Below are positions 55,080 to 63,334 of a DNA stretch of 63,334 nucleotides, piece after piece (within the stretch, counting starts at the first letter, position 1; every line of letters starts with the position of its first letter). The stretch is from NCBI GenBank assembly GCA_002238685.1, contig MPMV01000025.1, positions 1 through 63,334 on the forward strand, in the 5' to 3' direction. Source of the stretch: a bacterium EF100-94H03 bin56. GTDB taxonomy: Bacteria > Pseudomonadota > Alphaproteobacteria > SP197. A program made the position numbers and the translations under genes. The notes beneath the pieces are model-generated. The model had not been told where the DNA came from and made no database searches. It was given only the letters and a program-made list of their open reading frames with translations.

Positions 55080-56026
55080 GGTTCCAGCGATGGATGGTGG
55101 CGGTGATAGCGCATGACCCTGAGGAACTCGCCGGGATCCTTCGGTGTCACGATGGCCCCTCCTACGGGGTTGAGCCAGTCATAAAGACGGGTGAGCAGAA
55201 ATCGCAGGGCGGCGCCCCGCGCCAGCAGGGAGAGAGACGCTCTTTCTGCATCATCGAGAGGGCGGCGGGAGGAGTAGGCGTCGATCAGGGCATGTCCCCT
55301 TGTGACGTCGAACCGGGCCTCGCCGGTGAAGCACCATGCGTTGAGGCATACCGCGATATCGTAAGCGAGGAGATCGTTGCAGGCGAAGTAGAAGTCGATC
55401 AGACCCGTCAGTCGCGACCCGCGGAAGAACACATTGTCACTGAAAAGGTCAGCGTGGATGACCCCGCATGGCAGGCCCCGGGGCCAGCACTCATGGAGTG
55501 TGTCGAGCTCCCTGGAGATCTCGTCGGCAAGTCCCGGTTCCACCTCATCGGCACGCGCGCGGCACTGCCTCGCCAGAGTGTTCCACGACGACAACCCGAG
55601 GGCATTTGGGCGATGCATTGGGAAGTCGGTGCCTTTGAGGTGCATCTCCGCCAGCGCTTCCCCCACGGCGCTGCAATGGCGGGCCTCGATGACTCCTGGC
55701 GACACACCTTCGAGGAAACTGATCAGGGCGGCCGCCTTGCCCTTGAGCCACTTGAGCGCGCGTCCCTTGCGGTCCCTGATCGGGGTGGGACAGGGCACGC
55801 CCCGGGCGGCGAGGTGTTCCATGAGGCCGAGAAAGAAGGGCAGATCCTCCTCCTTCACCCGCTTCTCGTAGAGGGTGAGGATGTAGGATCCGCCATCGGT
55901 CATCACAAGGTAGTTGCTGTTCTCGACGCCTTCCGCGATGCCCTTCATGGCAAGGATGCTGCCGACGTCGTAATCGGCAAGGAAGGCAACGAGTTCCTCG
56001 ATCGCAACATCGGTGTAGACGGCCAT
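55076..56026 (-). CDS. thrB: Homoserine kinase
   Basis: 316 aa of the APH/choline-kinase-like ThrB type found in alphaproteobacteria, not the GHMP type. [21 protein letters not shown] at the N-terminus, catalytic loop [14 protein letters not shown] near residue 195, and [17 protein letters not shown] with the metal-binding Asp. Phosphorylates homoserine toward threonine. It follows ispH by 12 nt; ispH-thrB-rnhA is a conserved set. Confidence 0.95.
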   Translation of the reverse strand: MAVYTDVAIEELVAFLADYDVGSILAMKGIAEGVENSNYLVMTDGGSYILTLYEKRVKEEDLPFFLGLMEHLAARGVPCPTPIRDRKGRALKWLKGKAAALISFLEGVSPGVIEARHCSAVGEALAEMHLKGTDFPMHRPNALGLSSWNTLARQCRARADEVEPGLADEISRELDTLHECWPRGLPCGVIHADLFSDNVFFRGSRLTGLIDFYFACNDLLAYDIAVCLNAWCFTGEARFDVTRGHALIDAYSSRRPLDDAERASLSLLARGAALRFLLTRLYDWLNPVGGAIVTPKDPGEFLRVMRYHRHHPSLEP

Positions 56027-56038
56027 CGGACCGCCCGT

Positions 56039-56971
56039 TCAGTGGGCCAGGGCGTGCGGCAGTCTGAAGTGAACGTTTTCCTCGGAGACCCGGACCTCCC
56101 TGATCGTCACATCATGGCTGTCGCGCAGGTACGCAAGCACATCCTGGACGAGAGTTTCGGGCGCTGATGCACCGGCGGTGAGCCCGAGTGTCGACACGCC
56201 TTCGAGATCAAAACTCTCCAGATGGCCGGCATTCTCGATGAGACAGGCATTTCCCGCCCCGGCCTTGAGTGCCACCTCGACGAGCCTGGAGGAGTTCGAC
56301 GATGTAGCGGACCCCACCACCAGCACCAGGTCGCAGTCGGGAGCAATGGCCCGGACGGCGGCCTGCCGGTTGGTGGTGGCATAGCAGATATCCTGGCGAT
56401 GTGGCCCGTGGATGCCGGGAAAGCGTCGCATGAGTACCTCGACAATGCCTCTTGTGTCATCGACGGAGAGCGTTGTCTGGGTGATGTAGGCGAGTTCCCG
56501 ACCCTCACCGGGGTCCACGGTTTCGGCGTCCTCGTGATTCTGCACGAGAATGATGCTGCCTTCCGGCAGTTGTCCCATGGTGCCCACCACCTCCGGGTGT
56601 CCCTCGTGGCCAACGAGAATCATCAACCGGCCCTTGCGGTGATGTTTCTGCGCCTCGATGTGAACCTTGGAGACGAGCGGACAGGTGGCATCGAAGTAGA
56701 CGAGATTCCGCTGGCGGGCTTCCTCCGGCACCGCCTTCGGCACGCCGTGCGCCGAGAACACCACGGGCCGGTCGGTTCGCTCGATCTCGTCGAGTTCCTC
56801 GACGAACACCACACCCTTCGCTTCGAGGGACGCCACCACGTGCCGGTTGTGGACGATTTCGTGTCGCACGTAGACCGGAGCACCGTGGAGTTCGAGCGCG
56901 CGCTCGACGATCTCGATCGCCCGGTCGACACCGGCACAGCAACCCCTGGGACTGGCAAGGAGAATCTCCAT
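56039..56971 (-). CDS. ispH: 4-hydroxy-3-methylbut-2-enyl diphosphate reductase
   Basis: 310 aa iron-sulfur enzyme that releases IPP and DMAPP at the end of the MEP pathway. The three cluster cysteines are in [24 protein letters not shown] and [15 protein letters not shown] and the [10 protein letters not shown] segment are also present. ATG 56969-56971 fits the family N-terminus ([10 protein letters not shown]); an in-frame ATG about 20 codons upstream is possible but would overlap the likely promoter of the divergent CDGSH gene. First gene of the operon. Confidence 0.96.
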   Translation of the reverse strand: MEILLASPRGCCAGVDRAIEIVERALELHGAPVYVRHEIVHNRHVVASLEAKGVVFVEELDEIERTDRPVVFSAHGVPKAVPEEARQRNLVYFDATCPLVSKVHIEAQKHHRKGRLMILVGHEGHPEVVGTMGQLPEGSIILVQNHEDAETVDPGEGRELAYITQTTLSVDDTRGIVEVLMRRFPGIHGPHRQDICYATTNRQAAVRAIAPDCDLVLVVGSATSSNSSRLVEVALKAGAGNACLIENAGHLESFDLEGVSTLGLTAGASAPETLVQDVLAYLRDSHDVTIREVRVSEENVHFRLPHALAH

Positions 56972-57059
56972 GGTCTTTTTGTTCCGCTTGTTTGCGATCG
57001 CGCCGGGTTCTATTCTGGGACGTTCAACCATAACTTGTCGTGTGAGAGAAGGACAAGGC

Positions 57060-57302
57060 ATGAGTGAGGGTGCTGTCGTTGCCGCGAAGTCTCCTTTCAA
57101 GGTGGAACTCAAGGCAGGAGAAAAGCAGTTCTGGTGCAGTTGCGGGCGCAGCTCCCGGCAACCGTTTTGTGATGGCTCCCACAAGGGAACCGGTTTCATG
57201 CCCGTCATCTTCACTCCCGACAAGGCAGGTGATGCCTGGCTTTGTGCCTGCAAGCGGACCGGTAACCGGCCCTACTGTGACGGCACCCACAGTTCCCTCT
57301 AG
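57060..57302 (+). CDS. Tandem CDGSH iron-sulfur protein
   Basis: 80 aa with two CDGSH-type [2Fe-2S] motifs: [16 protein letters not shown] and [16 protein letters not shown], each giving the three-Cys, one-His ligand set. This is the small mitoNEET-related type (MiNT-like); such proteins are thought to work in electron or cluster transfer. ATG 57060 is preceded by AAGGA. Divergent from ispH, with a candidate promoter TTGTTT (56988-56993) and TATTCT (57011-57016), 17-bp spacer. Confidence 0.9.
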   Translation: MSEGAVVAAKSPFKVELKAGEKQFWCSCGRSSRQPFCDGSHKGTGFMPVIFTPDKAGDAWLCACKRTGNRPYCDGTHSSL

Positions 57303-57342
57303 AACAGTCACTTCGCGACTGTCCGGGGGAAAGACCGGGTCC

Positions 57343-57915
57343 ATGCGATACCGCCTGCCCCTGCCGGCAGCTTGCCGGCAACTCGCCGCAAGGGTTCGTC
57401 GGGGGCGTGTCGCCTGGCTGTGTCTTCTCATGCTGCCCGTCCTCCTCCATGCCTGTGCCGGCGAGGATCTTGTACCGGTCGAGGCAACCTGTCCCGACCT
57501 GCTGCTGGTGGCCGAGGCATCGCGTCTTGTCATCCAGACAGAACAGGACGATTCGGCTGGCCATGCCGCGAGCATCGGTGGACTCAGGTGGTCGTGCGAA
57601 TTTCTGCCCGAGAGTCACCGCGTCCGCCTCACCGCACATCTCGAGATTCTGGTGACGACGACTCCACGTGATGTGCCACTGGATGTCTCTTTCCCCTTGT
57701 TCGTCGCGCTCGAGAACCGGGACGGCAGGATCGTCTCCAAGAAGGTGGTCAATTCGCCCGTGCGCATTCCCCCGGATTCGGGGGAGATCGTGTACACCCA
57801 GGCGATCGATCAGGAGTTTGGCTACGCCCGCATGACCGATGTCGCCGCCCACACGATCTACACTGGTTTCCAGATCAGCCCCGAGGACCTGGCACGGTCC
57901 CGGACTGGACCGTGA
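57343..57915 (+). CDS. Putative lipoprotein of unknown function
   Basis: 190 aa. Basic N-terminus, then a hydrophobic segment and a lipobox-like LLHAC around residue 37 (LPVLLHACAGEDL), suggesting a lipoprotein although the -2 His is unusual. The mature part is beta-rich with no family I recognise. It lies between the CDGSH gene and purA on the same strand. The first 20 residues are Arg/Leu-rich, so the true start could be later. Function not assigned. Confidence 0.65.
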   Translation: MRYRLPLPAACRQLAARVRRGRVAWLCLLMLPVLLHACAGEDLVPVEATCPDLLLVAEASRLVIQTEQDDSAGHAASIGGLRWSCEFLPESHRVRLTAHLEILVTTTPRDVPLDVSFPLFVALENRDGRIVSKKVVNSPVRIPPDSGEIVYTQAIDQEFGYARMTDVAAHTIYTGFQISPEDLARSRTGP

Positions 57916-58008
57916 GCGTCCTCGCGCCCGCATGCTGAGGCAGAGTCCCGGCATGTCCCTTCGGGGCCTTCCCATGCGGACGTGATTCAGCACGAAGGAT
58001 CCCGATCA

Positions 58009-59301
58009 ATGGCGAACGTCGTGGTTGTCGGCTCCCAGTGGGGAGACGAGGGCAAGGGAAAGATTGTCGACTGGCTCTCGGAGCGCGCCGACGTCGTTGT
58101 GCGCTTCCAGGGCGGACACAATGCCGGCCACACACTTGAGGTGGGCAACCATGTCTTCAGGCTGTCGCTGCTGCCTTCGGGCGTGGTGCGGCCAGACAAG
58201 CTGTCGATTATCGGCAATGGTGTGGTCATCGACCCGTGGGCCCTCTTCAGGGAGATCGGGAAGATCAGCGAACAGGGTGTGACGGTCACACCCGACAATC
58301 TGCTGATCTCGGAGAGCGCCCATCTCATCCTGCCGTTTCACGGTGAACTCGATCGAGCCCGGGAGGCGGCGTGGCGCGATGCGGCCATCGGCACGACCGG
58401 GCGGGGTATCGGTCCGGCCTACGAGGACAGGGTGGCGCGCCGGGGGCTACGTGTGTGTGATCTTGCTGATGACGGAACGCTCCAGTCGAAGCTTGCGTTT
58501 CTTGTCGATCATCACGATGTGCTGCGCCGGTCGCTGGGACTCGAAGTGGTCGACCGGGAGACGCTGCTCGCGGACCTGCGGCAGATCGCCGGGCGCCTGC
58601 TGGAGTTCGCCGGTCCGGTCTGGAAAGAACTCGAACACCTCCGCCGCGGCGGCAGACGCATTCTGTTCGAGGGAGCACAAGGTCACTTTCTCGATGTCGA
58701 TCACGGGACCTTCCCCTATGTGACGTCGTCGAACACGCTGGCCGCGGCGGCGGCAACGGGTTCGGGGATTGGTCCCCATGCCCTTCACTATGTCCTGGGC
58801 ATCACCAAGGCCTACACCACCAGGGTGGGCTCCGGTCCCTTTCCCACGGAGCAGCTGAACGACGTCGGCAGGGCACTCCGGGAGCGGGGCCAGGAGTTCG
58901 GTACGGTGACGGGACGGCCACGGCGTTGCGGCTGGTTCGATGCCGTCATGGTCCGCCAGGCCATCAAGGTCGGCGGCATGCAGGGAATTGCCTTGACCAA
59001 GCTCGATGTGCTGGACGGCATGGAGGAACTCAAGGTCTGCACAGGGTATCGATGGCAGGGCAGTGAGCTTGATCACATGCCTGCCATGGCGGTCCGGCAG
59101 GCCGACGTCGAAGCGCGCTACGAGACTTTCGACGGGTGGCGGGAGAACACCCGCGGTGCCCGCTCCTGGGGAGAGTTGCCGGCGACCTGCGTCAAGTACG
59201 TCCGCCGCATCGAGGAACTGATCGAGGCTCCCGTGGCCCTGCTGTCAACCGGCCCGAAACGGGACGACACCATCCGCGTGACCGATCCCTTCGCCGATTG
59301 A
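58009..59301 (+). CDS. purA: Adenylosuccinate synthetase
   Basis: 430 aa GTP-dependent enzyme that converts IMP to adenylosuccinate, the first committed step to [18 protein letters not shown] near the N-terminus (GTP loop and catalytic Asp), [23 protein letters not shown], and [26 protein letters not shown] 58009 has AAGGA 9 nt upstream. Its stop lies only 3 nt from the rpoH stop on the other strand. Confidence 0.97.
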   Translation: MANVVVVGSQWGDEGKGKIVDWLSERADVVVRFQGGHNAGHTLEVGNHVFRLSLLPSGVVRPDKLSIIGNGVVIDPWALFREIGKISEQGVTVTPDNLLISESAHLILPFHGELDRAREAAWRDAAIGTTGRGIGPAYEDRVARRGLRVCDLADDGTLQSKLAFLVDHHDVLRRSLGLEVVDRETLLADLRQIAGRLLEFAGPVWKELEHLRRGGRRILFEGAQGHFLDVDHGTFPYVTSSNTLAAAAATGSGIGPHALHYVLGITKAYTTRVGSGPFPTEQLNDVGRALRERGQEFGTVTGRPRRCGWFDAVMVRQAIKVGGMQGIALTKLDVLDGMEELKVCTGYRWQGSELDHMPAMAVRQADVEARYETFDGWRENTRGARSWGELPATCVKYVRRIEELIEAPVALLSTGPKRDDTIRVTDPFAD

Positions 59302-59304
59302 CGT

Positions 59305-60192
59305 TCACGCACCGGCGATGCGCAGGCGCTCTGCCGCCGCCTTGTGCACTGCCTTCTGGATCTTCTCGAAGGCCCGGGCCTCGATCTGGCGCACCCGTTC
59401 CCGGCTGATGCCGTACTCCCGGGAGAGATCCTCGAGGGTCTTGGGGTCTTCCGACAGGCGGCGTTCGACGAGGATGTGGCGCTCGCGGGCGTTCAGGATC
59501 TCCATGGCGTCAGCGAGGAGTTCACGGCGGTTTTCGAGTTCCTCCGACTCGCCGAGAGTCTCTTCCTGGTTCTTCTGGTCATCGACCAGAAAATCCATCC
59601 ATTCGCCGTGGCCGCCTGGTTGCAGCGGAGCGTTCAGCGAATGATCCGGACTGGAGAGGCGCCGGTTCATGCTGATGACGTCCTGCTCCGACACATCGAG
59701 ACGCTTTGCGATCTCCTGCACCGTTTCCAGGGGCAGGTCGCCATCATCGATCGCCTGAAGCTGCCGCTTGAGCTTCCGCAGGTTGAAAAACAGCTTCTTC
59801 TGGGCCGCAGTCGTGCCGATCTTGACCAGGGACCAGGAGTGAAGGATGTACTCCTGGATGGCGGCGCGGATCCACCACATGGCGTAGGTGGCAAGACGGA
59901 AGCCTCTGTCGGGGTCGAACCGCTTGACCGCCTGCATGAGGCCGACATTGCCTTCGGAAATGAGTTCTGCAAGGGGAAGGCCGTAGCCCCGATAACCCAT
60001 GGCGATCTTGGCGACAAGGCGCAGATGGCTCGTGACGAGCTGGTGGGCCGCATCGACATCGCCGGCATCGCGCCAGCGCTTGGCCAGTTCGAACTCCTGG
60101 TCGGCCTCCAGCATCGGGAACTTCCTGATTTCCCTCAGGTAGCCGGAGAGGCTGCTTTCCGGCGTCAGCGCCGGAAGATATGTACGCGCCAT
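59305..60192 (-). CDS. rpoH: RNA polymerase sigma-32 factor
   Basis: 295 aa heat-shock sigma factor. Region 2 with LVAKIAMGYRGYGLPLAELISEGNVGLMQAVKRFD and TYAMWWIRAAIQEYIL split between core binding and -10 recognition; the RpoH box QKKLFFNLRKL, specific to sigma-32; region 4 with LSREYGISRERVRQIE helix-turn-helix for the -35. ATG 60190-60192 is preceded by AGGAA. Would control clpB at 43 kb and other chaperone genes. Upstream 171 nt to the amine oxidase start likely carries promoters in both directions. Confidence 0.97.
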   Translation of the reverse strand: MARTYLPALTPESSLSGYLREIRKFPMLEADQEFELAKRWRDAGDVDAAHQLVTSHLRLVAKIAMGYRGYGLPLAELISEGNVGLMQAVKRFDPDRGFRLATYAMWWIRAAIQEYILHSWSLVKIGTTAAQKKLFFNLRKLKRQLQAIDDGDLPLETVQEIAKRLDVSEQDVISMNRRLSSPDHSLNAPLQPGGHGEWMDFLVDDQKNQEETLGESEELENRRELLADAMEILNARERHILVERRLSEDPKTLEDLSREYGISRERVRQIEARAFEKIQKAVHKAAAERLRIAGA

Positions 60193-60363
60193 GATTCCTG
60201 TTCCTGTAAGCACAACCAGTCTACCATGACTATGAAGTTCTCCATGCATGCGGTGTCTGCATTGCAGCACTGCCATCGACTCATCGCTTTCGATGCCGAA
60301 CCGGGCTCCGTCGTCACGATCCCTGAACTGTATGGCAAGACCGTGTCCGCTCCTGATCTTTCG

Positions 60364-61797
60364 ATGCCGTGGAGAACCGATCGTTCCATTCCAGATTGTC
60401 GAAGCGACCGGAGGCTTTCCGCCAAGTTTCCTTGTCAGGCCGGTGCCGCACTGGACCGCCGCCATTTTCTCGCACTCACCGCATCCTCGGTGATCGCCTC
60501 GACGTCGGCCGTGCGTGCCCTGGTGCCGTCGCACCCCGATGTCGTGGTTGTCGGAGCCGGTGCATCGGGCCTTGCCGCCGCGAAGACCCTGATGGCGCGG
60601 GGACTGTCGGTTGCCGTTGTGGAAGCCAACGACCGGATCGGCGGCCGCGCCTGGACCGATTCGAAGACCTTCGGCGTGCCGTTCGATCACGGCTGTTCCT
60701 GGGTACAGACCACCAGGGTGGACATGTTTCTCGAGGCGGCCGAATCCTACGGCTTCGAGGTTCTGCGGCACGACAGTGCCGACGAGGTGCTCTATGTCGG
60801 CGACCGCAGGGCGAACGACGCGGAGTACGAGCAGTACTGGCGGGCGCACGCCGGGGGCGGGGGGGGGGTGGGGGGGGGGGTCGAGGGCGGGATCGGGGCG
60901 GCGGCGCGGCGCGGCGATGATGTAGCGGCGTCGACCGTGATCCCCGAGATGCCGTTCGCGGCGACGGTCCAATCCTGGATGACCATGGGCATGAGCGTCG
61001 ATTTCGACGATCTGTCGACCACCGACTGGTGGTCAGGCGCTGTTGCCGCGCCAAGATACATCGTCAGGGAAGGCTTCGGCGCGCTGGTGGCGCGCCTTGG
61101 CGCCGATGTACCGGTGATGCTCTCGACGTCGATATCGAAGATCGCGCACACCGGCGACGGCGTCACGGTCACGACCTCGGCCGGCGATATCCAGGCCACG
61201 GCCTGCATCGTGACGGTCTCGACCGGCGTTCTGAACGCCGGGACCATCGCCTTCGATCCCGAGCTTCCGGACGCCAAGCAGCAGGCGATTTCCGATCTGC
61301 CGATGGGCCTGCTCGCCAAGGTCGCGCTGCAGTTCGACGACACCCGTTTCGGTCTCCGGCCGAACGAGTGGCTCACCTACCATGTGTCCGAGGAGACCCC
61401 CGGCGAAGCCAGCTTTTTTCTCACCTGGCCGTTCAATCAGAACCTGATGATCGGCTTCATGGGAGGCGACTTTGCCTGGCAGATGACTGAAGCCGGAACG
61501 GATGCCGCCGTGGACTTCGCGCTTGGCGAGGTCGAGGCCATGGTTGGCAGCAAGACCCGCCAGAGATTCGTCAAGGGCACTCTGACCCAGTGGGGCAACG
61601 ATCCCCTGACACGGGGCGCTTATGCTGCCCAGCGTCCCGGCGCCTCCGGTGCGCGTGCGGTTCTGGCCCGCGTGCTCGATGACCGCCTGTTCTTTGCCGG
61701 CGAGGCAACGGCGGGTCCCTACTACGCGACCTGCGGTGGCGCCTGGCGCAGCGGCGAACTGACCGCCCGCGACGTCATTCGCACGCTGGGAGCGTAA
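60364..61797 (+). CDS. FAD-dependent amine oxidase, probable Tat substrate
   Basis: About 477 aa. After a start region, LDRRHFLALTASSVIASTSA looks like a twin-arginine signal. FAD-binding VVVGAGASGLAAAKTLMARG and VVEANDRIGGRAWTD follow, and the C-terminal FFAGEATAGPYYATCGGAWRSG is the conserved flavin end of monoamine oxidase/polyamine oxidase relatives. Substrate unknown. Residues encoded by 60848-60915 form a Gly/Ala run from a poly-G-like stretch that looks like sequence artefact. The start is uncertain: ATG 60364 is chosen, ATG 60226 is in frame but lies 33 nt from rpoH. Confidence 0.8.
   Translation: MPWRTDRSIPDCRSDRRLSAKFPCQAGAALDRRHFLALTASSVIASTSAVRALVPSHPDVVVVGAGASGLAAAKTLMARGLSVAVVEANDRIGGRAWTDSKTFGVPFDHGCSWVQTTRVDMFLEAAESYGFEVLRHDSADEVLYVGDRRANDAEYEQYWRAHAGGGGGVGGGVEGGIGAAARRGDDVAASTVIPEMPFAATVQSWMTMGMSVDFDDLSTTDWWSGAVAAPRYIVREGFGALVARLGADVPVMLSTSISKIAHTGDGVTVTTSAGDIQATACIVTVSTGVLNAGTIAFDPELPDAKQQAISDLPMGLLAKVALQFDDTRFGLRPNEWLTYHVSEETPGEASFFLTWPFNQNLMIGFMGGDFAWQMTEAGTDAAVDFALGEVEAMVGSKTRQRFVKGTLTQWGNDPLTRGAYAAQRPGASGARAVLARVLDDRLFFAGEATAGPYYATCGGAWRSGELTARDVIRTLGA
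60848..60915 (+). other. Anomalous G-rich tract inside the amine oxidase gene
   Basis: About 68 bases are almost pure G/C with long G runs (up to ten), broken by single A or T. The frame survives, giving a Gly/Val/Ala-rich segment where relatives have an ordinary charged helix. Nothing else in the window resembles it. It may be a base-calling artefact. Confidence 0.75.
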
Positions 61798-61937
61798 CGC
61801 ACACGCCGGCACCCCTTCGGGCCTCCGGCAGGCGGACGAGCGGTTTGTGAACGCAGGGCCGTTCCAGGACTGTCAACGCGGAGCATGCAGTCAGGGACCT
61901 GACCGGGCTGGTGCGCCCCCACAACGGAGCAGGTCGA

Positions 61938-62870
61938 CTACTCCGGGGTTGCCTGCGGGTTGTCGAGGCAGGCGAGGAAAGTGCGGATGTCCGGGGGAAG
62001 TCCGGAGCGGAATTCGTGATAGTCATGCGTTGCCGGATGGTGGAATCCCAGGCTGGCCGCATGAAGAGCCTGCCGCGCCATGCGGCCGGATGTACCGCCA
62101 TAGAGGTTGTCACCCAGCACGGGGTGACCTTTCCAGGCCATGTGGACGCGAATCTGATGGGTTCTTCCGGTGGCGAGAGAGCACCGGAGAAGAGTCGCTG
62201 AATGGCCCCAGTTGCACTTCGTCCAGTAGCGGGTCAGTGCCGGCTTGCCACCCGCCTGGACGACAGCCATGCGCTTGCGGTGTCGGGGGTCACGCCCGAT
62301 GGCGCCGGTGATTTCGCCGGCGGGAGGAATCATGCGTCCCCTGACAAGGGCGACGTACTCCCTGGTGATGCGGCGCGCTGAGAGAGCTGCCGAAAGCCGG
62401 ACGTGTGCCTCGTCTGTCTTGGCAGCGATCATCAGACCACTGGTATCCTTGTCGAGGCGGTGGACGATGCCGGGGCGTGCCTCTCCGCCGATGCCGGAAA
62501 GGGAGTCCCCGCAGTGGGACAGCAACGCATGGACGAGGGTTCCAGTGGCATGACCGGCGCCAGGATGGACCACCATTCCGGCCGGCTTGTCGATGACGAG
62601 CAGGTGCTCGTCCTCATGGACGATGACCAGGGGAATGTCCTCCGCCACCAGGGTTGAATCGGCTGGCGGCGGCACCGCAAGAACGAGATGGTCCCCCGGT
62701 TTGACCCCCAGGGATGTCTCCGTTACCGTCCGCCCGCCGCTTGTGAGGCATCCCTTCTGGATGAGGGCCTTGATCCGGGTCCGCGACAAGTCCTCAAAGG
62801 CGAGAGCGAGGACCCTGTCGATCCTGTTTCCCGCCTCTTCGACGGTGACCGTATGTTCGAGTATCTCCAT
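61938..62870 (-). CDS. rluD: 23S rRNA pseudouridine synthase, RluD type
   Basis: 310 aa RluA-family enzyme. An N-terminal S4 domain (RIDRVLALAFEDLSRTRIKALIQ) and the catalytic motif IVHRLDKDTSGLMI with the active-site Asp near residue 139; RTHQIRVHMAW and the LGDNLYGG segments close the fold. RluD modifies helix 69 of 23S rRNA (positions 1911, 1915 and 1917 in E. coli). ATG at 62868-62870 is 5 nt from GGAG; another ATG lies 4 codons upstream. Divergent from the small membrane protein gene. Confidence 0.92.
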   Translation of the reverse strand: MEILEHTVTVEEAGNRIDRVLALAFEDLSRTRIKALIQKGCLTSGGRTVTETSLGVKPGDHLVLAVPPPADSTLVAEDIPLVIVHEDEHLLVIDKPAGMVVHPGAGHATGTLVHALLSHCGDSLSGIGGEARPGIVHRLDKDTSGLMIAAKTDEAHVRLSAALSARRITREYVALVRGRMIPPAGEITGAIGRDPRHRKRMAVVQAGGKPALTRYWTKCNWGHSATLLRCSLATGRTHQIRVHMAWKGHPVLGDNLYGGTSGRMARQALHAASLGFHHPATHDYHEFRSGLPPDIRTFLACLDNPQATPE

Positions 62871-62911
62871 CGCGACTCCCATTTGACCCTGAATTCATAT
62901 CGGGAACCAGA

Positions 62912-63211
62912 ATGGAACGCTCCCAGGCAATGATCAAAGCCGTCGTCATCGGACTTGGTGTCCTCATCGTCGTGCTCACCGGCGTCCTTGTTGCCGGTGT
63001 TCTCGACCGGGTCGGCGACACCACGGCGACCAGTGATCACAGGGACGGCGCGGTCGCCCTGCCGGCGGGCTCCAGGGTGGTGTCGATCACTTCGGACGAC
63101 GATCGGCTGTCACTGCTCCTCGAACTTGCTTCCGGTTCCCAGGCCATTCTCACCATCGATGGCCTGACCGGGGAACCGCTCTCCACGCTCGAGCTCATTC
63201 CCCGCCCCTGA
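62912..63211 (+). CDS. Small membrane protein, DUF6476-like
   Basis: 99 aa. One N-terminal membrane span at about residues 8-30 (IKAVVIGLGVLIVVLTGVLV), then a short soluble beta-rich part: LPAGSRVVSITSDDDRLSLLLEL and AILTIDGLTGEPLSTLEL. The layout resembles DUF6476 proteins found beside rluD/rpoH in alphaproteobacteria, but similarity is weak, so the family name is tentative. GGGAA precedes the ATG. Confidence 0.6.
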   Translation: MERSQAMIKAVVIGLGVLIVVLTGVLVAGVLDRVGDTTATSDHRDGAVALPAGSRVVSITSDDDRLSLLLELASGSQAILTIDGLTGEPLSTLELIPRP

Positions 63212-63334
63212 CCTGACCCGGCCGTCGTGTTTCCGGAACCGCGTTGCCGTTGATACGGGGCACCATGCCATCGAGCCTCCGGTGCGACAACGCTCTGTCC
63301 AGGCGGAGGACCGCGAGCCTTGCGTGTTGAGTTG
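63195..63334 (-). other. Possible partial ORF at the window edge
   Basis: A minus-strand frame is open from the edge to a TGA at 63195-63197, giving about 45 residues (contains VLRLDRALSHRRLDGMVPRI). Composition is compatible with coding but there is no recognisable domain, and it overlaps the end of the previous gene by 17 nt. It may be the C-terminus of a gene outside the window. Confidence 0.25.

Noticed and set aside
60226..60363. Start of the amine oxidase at ATG 60226
   Set aside because: It would leave 33 nt for the divergent rpoH promoter and adds residues without similarity or a usable signal peptide. Kept only as an alternative.
59344..61797. An 817-codon frame that joins an antisense rpoH stretch to the amine oxidase
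   Set aside because: The first part is the shadow of rpoH; only the portion after about 60364 matches a flavoprotein.
1..63334. Prophage, insertion sequence, integron, secondary-metabolite or defence island
   Set aside because: No integrase, transposase, phage structural, restriction or biosynthetic core gene is seen; composition is even across the window apart from the 60.85-kb G-rich block.

Overview
This window is a gene-dense, high-GC bacterial chromosome segment that is almost entirely core genome. Gene content and order point to an alphaproteobacterium: uvrC-pgsA-moaD-moaE, a full mraZ-to-lpxC division and cell-wall cluster, divergent ubiG/lysC, prfA-prmC-DUF4167-clpB, purN-purM-DUF2066-hda, ispH-thrB-rnhA and rluD/rpoH. 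A squalene synthase of the HpnC type and the general gene set would fit a Rhodospirillales-like lineage, but that placement is inference. There is no tRNA or rRNA gene, CRISPR array, insertion sequence or prophage that I can support. One stretch of runaway G inside an otherwise normal gene suggests that this is a metagenome or short-read assembly.

Layout. 1-1.7 kb: the 3' end of ilvE, a decayed VapBC-type toxin-antitoxin pair and a methyltransferase. 1.8-6.3 kb (minus strand): uvrC-pgsA-moeA-moaD-moaE. 6.4-11.5 kb (minus): a 1-Cys peroxiredoxin, formate-tetrahydrofolate ligase, an ACT-domain protein coupled to an EF-G-like GTPase. 11.6-12.8 kb (plus): a peptidoglycan amidase and the RNase P RNA gene. 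13-32.2 kb (plus): mraZ-rsmH-ftsL-ftsI-murE-murF-mraY-murD-ftsW-murG-murC-murB-ddlB-ftsQ-ftsA-ftsZ-lpxC, most junctions being 4-nt stop/start overlaps. MraZ operator repeats overlap the cluster's first promoter.

32.2-46.1 kb: ubiG (minus, with an unusual N-terminal helix-turn-helix-like extension) diverges from lysC. A plus-strand run follows: lysC, a nitronate-monooxygenase-like gene, a RodZ-like gene with a 123-bp tandem repeat, ispG, hisS, a catalytically degenerate glutamyl-tRNA-reductase homologue, prfA, prmC, a DUF4167 gene and clpB. 46.3-53.6 kb: a homocysteine methyltransferase-like gene, a metallophosphoesterase and a GFA-family gene (minus), ndk (plus), purM-purN (minus), and DUF2066-hda-SDR (plus). 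53.7-63.3 kb: ispH-thrB-rnhA-hpnC (minus), a tandem CDGSH iron-sulfur protein, a putative lipoprotein and purA (plus), rpoH (minus), a FAD amine oxidase (plus), rluD (minus) and a small membrane protein (plus).

The genes cover division and peptidoglycan precursor synthesis (the central cluster plus the amidase), lipid A (lpxC), isoprenoids and hopanoids (ispG, ispH, hpnC), molybdenum cofactor, purines, threonine/lysine precursors, translation (hisS, prfA, prmC, rluD, rnpB), heat shock (rpoH, clpB) and replication control (hda). I found no convincing new multi-gene system. The most unusual items are the HTH-UbiG fusion, the Cys-less GluTR homologue in the hemA position, the repeat-bearing RodZ-like protein, the broken toxin-antitoxin pair, several enzyme paralogues with altered catalytic residues, and the hairpin upstream of clpB.
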